NCBI GenBank assembly: GCA_002409785.1
Contig: DHOX01000073.1
Span: 1-7,940, forward strand
From: Prevotella sp. UBA5379
GTDB taxonomy: Bacteria; Bacteroidota; Bacteroidia; Bacteroidales; Bacteroidaceae
Reading direction: 5' to 3'
Length of the DNA stretch: 7,940 nucleotides
Shown: piece by piece, positions 1 to 7,020 of the stretch
How positions within the stretch are numbered: the first letter of the stretch is position 1
Layout of the letters: every line of letters starts with the position of its first letter
The notes under the pieces: model-generated
What the model was told of the DNA's origin: nothing
The model's input: the letters and a program-made list of their open reading frames with translations, nothing else
The model's database searches: none
Made by a program: the position numbers and the translations under genes

Positions 1-42
1 AAATAGTGTAAAGTGTTATAAATCAAACACTTTACACTATTT
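1..42 (-). terminator. Probable intrinsic terminator of mnmE (17-bp inverted repeat)
   Basis: Positions 1-17 and 26-42 are perfect reverse complements separated by an 8-base loop (18-25). The hairpin starts about 33 bases downstream of the mnmE stop codon. It is AT-rich with a TATTT end, and any following T-run would lie beyond the window, so the terminator role is inferred from position and stem quality. The arm contains the near-duplicated unit AGTGT, so it could also be a dispersed palindromic repeat. The stem may extend past the window edge. Confidence 0.6.
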
Positions 43-75
43 TAGTAATGGATAGTAATCGATATTAATGGGCAA

Positions 76-1437
76 TTATTTTCCGATGCAAAAATGTTTG
101 AAGATATTATTTAAGACCTCGTTGGGAGTGATCTGACCTCCGGTTATCTCACCAAGTTGATTCAGACAAATTCGAAGATCTTCAGAAAGAAGATCACCAC
201 TCAGATTATCCTTCAATCCCTGCAGAACCCGTTCAATACTTTCTTTACCTGCCATTAATGCATCATAATGGCGTGCATTGGTCACAATGACGGAATTCTC
301 ATTAATTTCCGGAATATCAGCAACAATATACAGCTTTTGCTCCAGTTCTGGAATATGAGTACCTTGTTTGGCACTCAAAGAGATCACCGGAATCTTAGAA
401 GGAACATTTATAGGACTACTATCTTTATCAATCTTATTACGTACAATAATTAACGACTTATCAGAGGTACGTTTCTGAATATCCTCAATCTCCTGATCAG
501 AAGGTTGCTGGTCAACCATCCATAAAATAATGGCAGCCTCACTAATTTTCTGATACGTCCGTTCAATTCCTAATTTTTCTATTTTGTCATCCGTTTTGCG
601 AAGTCCTGCCGTATCAATAAAACGAAAGGAAATGCCATGGATTTCAGTTGTATCCTCAATAATATCGCGAGTTGTCCCATCAATATCACTCACAATGGCC
701 TTATCCTCATGAAGGAGTTGATTGAGCAGAGTGCTCTTTCCGACATTTGTCTTACCAATGATCGCTACCGGTATGCCCTGCTTGAGTGCATTACCTGTTT
801 TAAAAGAGCGGGCCAGATAAATAATCTTATCATCGATTTTCTGGGCAAGGGTTTTCAACTGGCCTCGATCAGCAAATTCCAAATCTTCATGATCACTAAA
901 GTCCAGTTCCAACTCTACGAGGGAAGTCATCTTTAGCAATTGTTCACGTAATCTTCCTAATTCACTGCTAAAATGACCTTTAAGTTGACTTATTGCTAAT
1001 TGATGAGAAGCCCGGTTACTAGCAGCAACCAGATCAGCTACAGCCTCTGCCTGACTGAGATCCATCTTCCCGTTCAAGTAAGCTCTCCGAGTATATTCAC
1101 CAGGACCAGCCTGCCGACAGCCACAATCGATCAAGCGCCTAAGGACCTGACCGAGAACATAACGGCTGCCATGACAGGAAATTTCTGTAGAATCTTCACC
1201 AGTATAACTATGTGGAGAACGAAAGACACTTACCAACACATCATCAATGACCTGATGGTCCGCATCTATAATTTCACCATAATGAACTGTATTAGCTTTT
1301 GCTTCAGTTAAGGAATGAGTTCCGGCAGGATGAAATATCCGATCAGTTATAGAAATAGCATTTTTACCACTGACTCGTATGATTCCTATTGCTCCTCCTG
1401 CTGGAGTAGCCAGGGCACAAATAGTAGCATTATCCAT
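76..1437 (-). CDS. mnmE: tRNA uridine-5-carboxymethylaminomethyl(34) synthesis GTPase MnmE (TrmE)
   Basis: MnmE works with MnmG (GidA) in the cytoplasm to install the carboxymethylaminomethyl group on wobble uridine 34 of tRNAs reading two-codon boxes, using a 5,10-methylene-THF C1 unit and GTP hydrolysis. All domains are visible in 453 residues, the usual length. The N-terminal folate-binding domain (about 1-120) includes SYTGED at 77-82 and EISCHG at 85-90. A helical domain follows (LNGKMDLSQAEA at 121-132). The inserted G domain has the G1 loop GKTNVGKST at 228-236, TT at 255-256, DTAG at 275-278, NKID at 334-337 and SAK at 355-357. The C-terminal CIGK motif at 450-453 carries the catalytic Cys450 and proves the end is intact. 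The prolines often seen before the G1 asparagine and before GTTRD are replaced by Thr230 and Asp253; from memory this is normal in Bacteroidetes. The ATG directly abuts the upstream gene's TAA with no Shine-Dalgarno, which suggests translational coupling. Confidence 0.97.
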   Translation of the reverse strand: MDNATICALATPAGGAIGIIRVSGKNAISITDRIFHPAGTHSLTEAKANTVHYGEIIDADHQVIDDVLVSVFRSPHSYTGEDSTEISCHGSRYVLGQVLRRLIDCGCRQAGPGEYTRRAYLNGKMDLSQAEAVADLVAASNRASHQLAISQLKGHFSSELGRLREQLLKMTSLVELELDFSDHEDLEFADRGQLKTLAQKIDDKIIYLARSFKTGNALKQGIPVAIIGKTNVGKSTLLNQLLHEDKAIVSDIDGTTRDIIEDTTEIHGISFRFIDTAGLRKTDDKIEKLGIERTYQKISEAAIILWMVDQQPSDQEIEDIQKRTSDKSLIIVRNKIDKDSSPINVPSKIPVISLSAKQGTHIPELEQKLYIVADIPEINENSVIVTNARHYDALMAGKESIERVLQGLKDNLSGDLLSEDLRICLNQLGEITGGQITPNEVLNNIFKHFCIGK

Positions 1438-2310
1438 TTAAATTCTGTCCAATACCAGTTTTATTAATCCATCAATGGAATTCTGATACCCTGCATTTGC
1501 TTTATGTGCCAAACGATTAGCAATCACCATACAACAGGTAAGAGCTTTATGCCCCATTAGTTGGGACAATCCTTCAACTGCAGAACTCTCCATCTCAAAA
1601 TTAGTTATTTTAAGTCCTTGATATTCAAATCTTTCAATCTTTTCATTCAAGTCCGGATCAGCCAGTGGCAGACGAAGTTCACGACCTTGAGGGCCAAAAA
1701 AGCCACCACAGGCAATCGTTGTCCCTCTCACCATATCTTTCTGTGCAATCCGGTCAAGAAGTTCGGTATCACTTGTAGCAACATACGGATTACCGATCTT
1801 GTCATTCCATTTGACCTGTCGCTTGAATTCACGTTCGAAATCAAGATCACTCATTTGATCTCTGCCCGCATAAAAATTAAGCAATCCGTCAAAGCCTATA
1901 CTCTTCACGCTTGCTATAAAAGTTCCGGTAGGAGTATTAGGCTGCAATCCGCCACAGGTACCAACACGGACAATAGTCAGGGAACGCAAATGATCCTTTA
2001 CCGTACGAGTCCCGAAATCAATATTAGCCAGAGCATCAAGTTCGTTTAAGACAATATCAATATTATCGCATCCGATACCCGTACTCGTCACCGTAATCCG
2101 CTTATCATTATATTCTCCTGTAACAGAATGGAATTCCCTGTTCTGCACTTCACTCTCAATAGATTGAAAATGAGAAGACACGAGTTTGACTCGTCCCGGA
2201 TCACCCACCAGAATAATTTTATCGGCCAGTTGCTCCGGTTTAAGATGTAAATGGAAGATACTTCCATCAGAATTGATAATCAATTCTGATTCTGCAAAAT
2301 ATTGTGTCAT
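1438..2310 (-). CDS. Nucleoside phosphorylase, uridine-phosphorylase-like (PNP/UDP family 1)
   Basis: A cytosolic nucleoside phosphorylase that cleaves a (deoxy)ribonucleoside with phosphate to a free base and pentose-1-phosphate, in salvage or catabolism. Visible motifs are the phosphate loop GDPGRV at 36-41, TGIG at 77-80, RVGTCG at 115-120 (phosphate-binding Arg115 and Thr118) and NFEMESSAVEGLS at 237-249 with the ribose-binding Glu241. The base-recognition loop reads F204-x3-Q208-x-R210. This matches the Phe-x3-Gln-x-Arg uracil-binding arrangement of uridine phosphorylases, including the vertebrate UPP1 type, so uridine is the favoured substrate; this is an inference from motifs. At 290 residues it is longer than E. 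coli Udp (about 250) because of an N-terminal extension and insertions. It is the first gene of a two-gene unit with mnmE, with a TAnnTTTG promoter 60-70 bases upstream. There is no Shine-Dalgarno; the start is preceded by an A/T-rich tract. Confidence 0.9.
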   Translation of the reverse strand: MTQYFAESELIINSDGSIFHLHLKPEQLADKIILVGDPGRVKLVSSHFQSIESEVQNREFHSVTGEYNDKRITVTSTGIGCDNIDIVLNELDALANIDFGTRTVKDHLRSLTIVRVGTCGGLQPNTPTGTFIASVKSIGFDGLLNFYAGRDQMSDLDFEREFKRQVKWNDKIGNPYVATSDTELLDRIAQKDMVRGTTIACGGFFGPQGRELRLPLADPDLNEKIERFEYQGLKITNFEMESSAVEGLSQLMGHKALTCCMVIANRLAHKANAGYQNSIDGLIKLVLDRI

Positions 2311-2372
2311 ACTTTTTCGATTTATATCATTTTAAACATTATAGTTCAAAACTGTATATTATTAGTGAATTA

Positions 2373-2403
2373 CAAAAATACAAAAAGAAAGAGAAAACAA
2401 CAA
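2373..2403 (-). promoter_or_regulatory. Bacteroidetes-type promoter for the nucleoside phosphorylase-mnmE unit
   Basis: On the minus strand an exact -7 element TATTTTTG (2380 to 2373) lies 20 bases downstream of a TTG (2403 to 2401). This matches the Bacteroidetes primary sigma consensus of TTTG/TTG and TAnnTTTG at the expected spacing; a second TTG gives 17 bases. Transcription would start near 2366, leaving a leader of about 55 bases that is A/T-rich with no stable fold. Confidence 0.65.
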
Positions 2404-2460
2404 GGATTTTAAGTTTTATTGTGGAATGCTCTTTTATCAATCCTGGAGAAGGCTGAAACT

Positions 2461-2500
2461 AAAAATGAGGACTCAATTATACATGAATATTATTGAGTCC
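2461..2500 (-). terminator. Intrinsic terminator after the Nfn-like fusion gene
   Basis: GGACTCAAT (2469-2477) and ATTGAGTCC (2492-2500) form a 9-bp stem, with three more pairs inside after one mismatch. On the minus strand the stem is followed by TCA and a five-T run (2461-2465). It begins 27 bases past the stop codon at 2527. Confidence 0.75.
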
Positions 2501-2526
2501 CCATAACCGATAAATTTATTAAGCGA

Positions 2527-4878
2527 TTAATTTTTATCCTGAAGTTTTTGGTCCATGCTTGCCGCCGCACGTCTACCGTCACCCATAGCCAGGATAACCG
2601 TAGCACCACCCCGCACAATATCCCCTCCAGCATAAATATCAGGCCGGCTGGACTGCATCTGATCATTGACGACAATAGTATTTTTCCTTCCGAGTTGAAG
2701 CCCCTTTATGGATTTTGGAACAAGGGGATTAGGAGATACCCCAATCGCAACGATAACCTGGTCACATTCTACCGTAACGGTTTTGCCTGTTACAACCGGT
2801 CTCCGGCGGCCACTCTCATCGGGTTCACCAAGAGTCATAATATCCAGGACAGCTGCTCTCACCCGGTCCTGATCATCAGACAGATATTCTTTTGGATTAT
2901 GCAAGGTCAGGAAATGAATCCCCTCTTCCTTTGCATGTTTAACCTCTTCAAGACGTGCCGGCATTTCAGCCTCACTCCGCCGGTAAACCAGCGTTACGTC
3001 TGCACCAAGACGCTTTGCAGTACGACAGGAATCCATAGCAGTATTTCCGCCTCCAACAACAATGACCTTTTTGCCAATATTAATCGGCGTATCTGTGAGA
3101 GGGTTAGCTGCATCCATCAGATTGACACGAGTCAGATATTCATTCGAACTCATGACATTAATAAGATTCTCTCCCGGAATATTCATAAAACTTGGTAATC
3201 CTGCACCTGACCCGACAAAAATTCCTTTGAATCCTTTCTCTTCGAGTTCTTCGATCTTAATCGTTTTACCGATAATACAATCGGTATGGAAATGTACTCC
3301 CATCTTGCGAAGGTTATCCACCTCCACATCAACAATGCGGTTAGGTAGGCGGAATTCAGGAATACCATATTTCAAAACTCCTCCAATTTCATGAAGAGCC
3401 TCGAAGACATATACTTCATAGCCTTTTTTGACCATATCACCAGCAAAACTCAGGCCGGCAGGACCAGAACCGACCACAGCCACCTTAATACCATTTCCGG
3501 GGGCAAGAGCAGGAAGGGAGAAGCTGCCACTTTCACGTTCATAATCAGCAGCGAAACGTTCCAGATTACCTATTGCCACAGCCTTTTGCCCCATTCTCAG
3601 ATGAATACATTTACTTTCACATTGTTTTTCCTGTGGACAGACACGGCCGCAGACTGCCGGCAGGGCAGAAGTATTCTTCAATACCTTGGCTGCCGCAAGA
3701 AACTGACCACGCTCAATATTCTTAATAAAAGAAGGAATATTAATATTTACCGGACAGCCTTCTACGCAAGTGGGATTTGCGCAGTCCAGACACCGCTTGG
3801 CTTCAGTCAGCGCCATTTCTTTCGTAAGTCCCTGATCCACCTCTTCCAGTCGGGTGGTAGCCCGATAAGTCGGATCAAGTTCTGGCATGACAACACGTGG
3901 GATAGCATTCCGCTCTTTCGGTTTCATGGAAGCTCGTAAATCCTTTCTCCACTGAGCATTACGATCTACAAGCACGCTAATAGGATCCTCTGTTGGCTTT
4001 ACATCCATTTTGATGACAGTAACTTTTTTACCATTCGGATTGACCTTTACAGAATCCAGATGTTTCTGATAATTTTCCATCTTTTCATGCTCAGCATTTT
4101 TAAAGGTTCCCATACGCTTGAACATTTCATCCCAATCGACCAGATCTCCATCAAATTCAGGACCATCTATACAGACAAATTTTGTCTTTCCTCCAATTGT
4201 TAATCGGCAGGCACCACACATTCCAGTACCGTCCACCATTATCGTATTCAGGGAAACTGAATTAGGTATACCATATTTCTTAGCTAACAGAGAAGTAAAC
4301 TTCATCATCACAGGAGGACCGATGGCAATTACCCGGTCTACATGCTCACGTTTTAGAACCTGTTCAACGCCTATTGTAACGACACCCTTTTGACCGTATG
4401 ATCCGTCATCCGTCATAATGATCACTTCATCAGAATATTTCTTAACATCATCCACCATGATGACCAGATTTTTTGTACGGCCAGCTAAAACAGAAATAAC
4501 CTTGTTTCCGGCTTTTTTCAGAGCCGTGAGGATAGGGAGAATAGCGGCAATACCGATGCCACCACCAGCACAGATGACTGTACCATAATTCTCTATTTCA
4601 GACGGATTTCCTAACGGGCCAACAATGTCATGGACACTGTCACCTGGAGTCAGTCGGCATAACTTAGTGGAGGACAAGCCGACTTCCTGAATGACAAGGG
4701 TCAACGTGCCCTTTTCCGGATCCGCCTTAGCGATGGTATAGGGCACACGCTCACTGACATTGTCCACTCTAACAATGATAAAATTACCCGGTTTACAGCT
4801 CCTGGCTATCAATGGAGCTTCCACTTCCATACAAAAAACTTTATCGGAAAATTGTTCTTTCTTGATGATCTTATACAT
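2527..4878 (-). CDS. Fused NfnA-NfnB: NADH-dependent reduced ferredoxin:NADP+ oxidoreductase
   Basis: Residues 1 to about 260 are an NfnA/SudB-type ferredoxin reductase module. It has the FAD motif RVPYTIA (44-50), a nucleotide loop CAGGGIGIAA (103-112) and a [2Fe-2S] site with Cys221, Cys224 and Cys236. Asp216 is a possible fourth ligand, as one Asp plus three Cys is reported for Nfn. After a linker (about 260-325), residues 326-783 are an NfnB/GltD-type module. Its iron-sulfur cysteines are 363, 366, 371, 375 and 410, 414, 420, 424. It also has an FAD fingerprint GSGPAG (470-475), an NADP fingerprint GGGNTAMDS (609-617) and the C-terminal FAD motif YAGGDI (749-754). In two-subunit Nfn enzymes these modules bifurcate electrons between NADH, ferredoxin and NADP+, mainly to supply NADPH in anaerobes. 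No glutamate synthase large subunit lies beside it, so a GltD annotation would mislead. It is a single-gene unit with a terminator behind it. No clear promoter or Shine-Dalgarno is visible upstream. Fusion is certain; bifurcation is inferred. Confidence 0.88.
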   Translation of the reverse strand: MYKIIKKEQFSDKVFCMEVEAPLIARSCKPGNFIIVRVDNVSERVPYTIAKADPEKGTLTLVIQEVGLSSTKLCRLTPGDSVHDIVGPLGNPSEIENYGTVICAGGGIGIAAILPILTALKKAGNKVISVLAGRTKNLVIMVDDVKKYSDEVIIMTDDGSYGQKGVVTIGVEQVLKREHVDRVIAIGPPVMMKFTSLLAKKYGIPNSVSLNTIMVDGTGMCGACRLTIGGKTKFVCIDGPEFDGDLVDWDEMFKRMGTFKNAEHEKMENYQKHLDSVKVNPNGKKVTVIKMDVKPTEDPISVLVDRNAQWRKDLRASMKPKERNAIPRVVMPELDPTYRATTRLEEVDQGLTKEMALTEAKRCLDCANPTCVEGCPVNINIPSFIKNIERGQFLAAAKVLKNTSALPAVCGRVCPQEKQCESKCIHLRMGQKAVAIGNLERFAADYERESGSFSLPALAPGNGIKVAVVGSGPAGLSFAGDMVKKGYEVYVFEALHEIGGVLKYGIPEFRLPNRIVDVEVDNLRKMGVHFHTDCIIGKTIKIEELEEKGFKGIFVGSGAGLPSFMNIPGENLINVMSSNEYLTRVNLMDAANPLTDTPINIGKKVIVVGGGNTAMDSCRTAKRLGADVTLVYRRSEAEMPARLEEVKHAKEEGIHFLTLHNPKEYLSDDQDRVRAAVLDIMTLGEPDESGRRRPVVTGKTVTVECDQVIVAIGVSPNPLVPKSIKGLQLGRKNTIVVNDQMQSSRPDIYAGGDIVRGGATVILAMGDGRRAAASMDQKLQDKN

Positions 4879-5091
4879 ACAATTGGATTTTATTTTCTAT
4901 GGATACAAAACAGATTGCTAAGTTTCTATCTTTCTTTCATCAATGCAGGTCTATCTCACAAATCAGGACTAATAAGATAATTATTACGCTCGAAAGATTA
5001 TATCAGGTTTTCACACCAGCATAATGAAAAACTCTTCTCACACACCTCTATGAATACAGGAGAGTCATTTGTGCTTCTTTAGTATAATCAG

Positions 5092-5118
5092 AAAAGAGGA
5101 GATGCAATCTCCTCTTTT
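5092..5118 (-). terminator. Intrinsic terminator of serS
   Basis: A perfect 12-bp inverted repeat (5092-5103 with 5107-5118) with a three-base loop. It is bounded by A- and T-runs and starts 9 bases after the serS stop codon. On the minus strand the stem ends in TTTTC. Confidence 0.88.
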
Positions 5119-5127
5119 GTCTGATCA

Positions 5128-6423
5128 TCAGTCATCAAAATTTTTATCATCAAGCATCTTGAAACCACAATAGGGGACAAGTGCTTTCGGAACACGAACC
5201 CCATCCGGTGTCTGATTGTTTTCAAGAATAGCAGCTACAATGCGTGGTAAGGCTAAGGCAGAACCATTCAATGTATGACAGAGTTCGATTTTCTTGTCAT
5301 CAGTACGACGGTAACGGCATCTTAACCGGTTAGCCTGATAAGTTTCAAAATTAGACACCGAAGAAACTTCAAGCCATCGCTTCTGGGCAGCACTCCACAC
5401 CTCGAAGTCATAACAGATAGAAGACGTAAAACTCATGTCTCCACCACAGAGGCGCAGGATATGATAAGGTAATTCCAACTTCTTACAAAGTCCCTCCACG
5501 TGATTCAGCATTTCTTTCAAAGAAGTATAGCTATGTTCCGGAGTATCAATACGGACCAGTTCAACCTTATCAAACTGATGTAAACGATTCAAGCCACGGA
5601 CATCTTTTCCATAGGATCCGGCTTCACGACGGAAACAGGCAGAATAAGCACACAGTTTCATCGGTAACTTTTTCTCCTCCAGGATAACATCCCTGAAAAT
5701 ATTTGTGACCGGAACTTCTGCTGTAGGAATAAGGTAGAGGTCATCCAGATTGCAATGATACATCTGGTTCTCCTTATCCGGCAACTGACCTGTGCCATAA
5801 CCGGAATCTTCATTCACGGCATAAGGAGGTTGTATTTCCAGATAGCCATCTTTGCGGGCCTCATCCAGAAAGAATGCCTCAAGAGCACGCTGAAAACGGG
5901 CCATTTTTCCAATATAGACTGGAAATCCCGCACCGGAAATTTTCACGCCCAAATCAAAGTCCACCAGATTAAATTTCTTGCAAATATCCCAGTGACAAAG
6001 TGCGTCAGCGGGTAAATCCGGCATTGTGCCACCATTTTTCACAACTACATTATCGTGAAAATCTTTTCCTTCCGGCACATCATCATTTGGAATATTAGGG
6101 ATAGAAAGCAACAGATCCGTCATGTCTTTCTGAGACTTTTCCATTACTTCCTGAAGGGCTTTGGAATCGGCTTTAAGATCAGCCACCTCTGTCTTGATCT
6201 TTTCCACTTCGTCCTTTTTTCCGGATTTCATCAATCCGCCAATCTGCTTTGAGAGTTGATTCTGACGCTGCTTGTTAGCATCAACTTTCTGTTGAGCCTC
6301 ACGGCGTATTTTATCAAATTCAAGTACCTTCTCAATAGATTCACGCGCGCCTTCAAAGTGCTTTTTCTCGAGTCCTTTGATCACATGTTCAGTCTCTTCA
6401 CTGATCTGTTTAAGTGTAAGCAT
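5128..6423 (-). CDS. serS: Seryl-tRNA synthetase
   Basis: SerRS charges tRNA-Ser (and tRNA-Sec where present) with serine in the cytoplasm, as a class II homodimer. The 431 residues match the family length. The N-terminal antiparallel coiled-coil arm (about 25-105, rich in Lys, Glu and Gln) reaches the long variable arm of tRNA-Ser. The catalytic core shows class II motif 1 (around FPVYIGKMARFQRALEAFF, 167-185), the serine-specific TAEVP loop (234-238), motif 2 (CFRREAGSYGKD, 263-274, leading into HQFDKVEL, 282-289) and motif 3 (HTLNGSALALPRIVAAILEN, 383-402) with the ATP-binding Arg394. All are intact. The gene is monocistronic, with its own promoter and a strong terminator. The start follows a very A/T-rich tract with no Shine-Dalgarno, and the MLTLKQISEE N-terminus fits Bacteroidetes homologues. 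Confidence 0.98.
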   Translation of the reverse strand: MLTLKQISEETEHVIKGLEKKHFEGARESIEKVLEFDKIRREAQQKVDANKQRQNQLSKQIGGLMKSGKKDEVEKIKTEVADLKADSKALQEVMEKSQKDMTDLLLSIPNIPNDDVPEGKDFHDNVVVKNGGTMPDLPADALCHWDICKKFNLVDFDLGVKISGAGFPVYIGKMARFQRALEAFFLDEARKDGYLEIQPPYAVNEDSGYGTGQLPDKENQMYHCNLDDLYLIPTAEVPVTNIFRDVILEEKKLPMKLCAYSACFRREAGSYGKDVRGLNRLHQFDKVELVRIDTPEHSYTSLKEMLNHVEGLCKKLELPYHILRLCGGDMSFTSSICYDFEVWSAAQKRWLEVSSVSNFETYQANRLRCRYRRTDDKKIELCHTLNGSALALPRIVAAILENNQTPDGVRVPKALVPYCGFKMLDDKNFDD

Positions 6424-6460
6424 AAGATATATCTATATATTATATTTTATAAATTAAATT

Positions 6461-6489
6461 CCTTTTAGAAAAAGGCTCTTACAAAGAGC
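6461..6489 (-). other. Two adjacent small dyads in the serS 5' leader
   Basis: CCTTTT/AAAAGG (6461-6466 with 6470-6475) and GCTCTT/AAGAGC (6475-6480 with 6484-6489) are adjoining 6-bp stems with three-base loops. The second touches the last G of the serS -7 element, so it covers the transcription start region. It could be an operator or simply the 5' end structure of the mRNA. Stability is low and the role is unknown. Confidence 0.4.
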
Positions 6490-6519
6490 AAAAATACGAA
6501 ATAAATTTGAGATGTGAAA
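6489..6519 (-). promoter_or_regulatory. Bacteroidetes-type promoter of serS
   Basis: An exact -7 element TATTTTTG lies on the minus strand at 6496 to 6489, about 65 bases upstream of the serS ATG. The -33 region is weaker: TTTTC, with TTTC at 6519 to 6516, 19 bases upstream instead of TTTG. The inferred start is near 6482. Confidence 0.6.
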
Positions 6520-6652
6520 ATCTTTCTTCAAAATTGTAACTAAGAATCAAGCATAATACGGAAAAGATTCGATCAAGAAAAATATGAAAACAATCAGGCG
6601 GAGTAGGGTGGCGACTCAGATCGCCTCATCAAGGAATGAATTTCCTAAAATG

Positions 6653-6684
6653 AAAAAGCCTACTCTCGCATAAGAGCAGGCTTT
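6653..6684 (-). terminator. Intrinsic terminator of the rplU-rpmA operon
   Basis: Arms 6655-6666 and 6673-6684 form a 12-bp stem with a six-base loop. The single imperfect pair is G-U in minus-strand RNA but A-C in plus-strand RNA, which fits minus-strand use. The stem runs straight into five T's (6657 to 6653 on the minus strand). It starts about 31 bases after the rpmA stop. Confidence 0.88.
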
Positions 6685-6715
6685 ATTGTTTGTTTGGAAT
6701 AAGTTTTGTTTTTAT

Positions 6716-7003
6716 TTAGGCCTCTGTCTGAGTTTTCTTAGCATAATCCTCAGGCGTCAGTACCGAAACGGTACTCTTGTTCTTTCTGCCCTTGTGGAAG
6801 CTTACGACTCCATCACTAAGTGCATAGAGAGTATCATCTTTACCTTGTGCGACATTGGTACCGGCGAAATGCTTGTTACCGCGTTGACGGACGATGATAT
6901 TACCCGCAGCGATCTTCTGACCACCCCAGATTTTAATGCCTAATCTCTTCGAAGCCGACTCACGGCCGTTCTTAGAACTACCTACACCTTTCTTGTGTGC
7001 CAT
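6716..7003 (-). CDS. rpmA: 50S ribosomal protein bL27
   Basis: bL27 sits at the subunit interface of the large ribosomal subunit. Its N-terminal tail reaches the peptidyl transferase centre, where it helps place the tRNA acceptor ends. The 95 residues show the family signature from the first residue: MAHKKGVGSSKNGRESASKRLG (1-22), then GNIIVRQRG (34-42) and the C-terminal beta-barrel core to about residue 80. The tail begins directly with AHKKG, so there is no Firmicutes-style N-terminal extension needing Prp cleavage. The gene lies 17 bases behind rplU in the universally conserved L21-L27 order. Unlike every other gene here, its start has a textbook Shine-Dalgarno (GGAGGA). A terminator follows it. 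Confidence 0.98.
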   Translation of the reverse strand: MAHKKGVGSSKNGRESASKRLGIKIWGGQKIAAGNIIVRQRGNKHFAGTNVAQGKDDTLYALSDGVVSFHKGRKNKSTVSVLTPEDYAKKTQTEA

Positions 7004-7010
7004 AATGAAT

Positions 7011-7016
7011 TCCTCC
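7011..7016 (-). promoter_or_regulatory. Strong Shine-Dalgarno of rpmA
   Basis: GGAGGA on the minus strand lies 7 bases before the rpmA ATG, in the 17-base gap after rplU. It fixes the rpmA start. It is the only purine-rich Shine-Dalgarno among the six complete genes in the window. Confidence 0.75.
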
Positions 7017-7020
7017 GATT

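Noticed and set aside
670..756. Degenerate MnmE G domain, because the prolines usually seen near G1 and GTTRD are missing (Thr230, Asp253)
   Set aside because: The catalytic and nucleotide-binding residues are intact. Similar substitutions are, to my recollection, normal in Bacteroidetes MnmE.
2548..3198. A 216-codon plus-strand open frame inside the Nfn-like gene
   Set aside because: It lies wholly opposite a strongly conserved coding region and its translation has no recognisable domain. Other plus-strand frames within mnmE, the phosphorylase and serS were dropped for the same reason.
2527..4878. Glutamate synthase small subunit (GltD) or dihydroorotate dehydrogenase electron-transfer subunit
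   Set aside because: Each name fits only one half. The protein carries both Nfn-type modules, and no gltB or pyrD gene lies beside it.
4879..5091. Promoter of the Nfn-like gene, including a TATAAT on the minus strand near 5000
   Set aside because: No TAnnTTTG is present in this gap. TATAAT alone, without a -35, is not informative in this phylum, so no promoter was called.
6424..6652. T-box riboswitch upstream of serS
   Set aside because: No specifier loop or conserved T-box sequence is visible, and T-boxes are not expected in Bacteroidetes.
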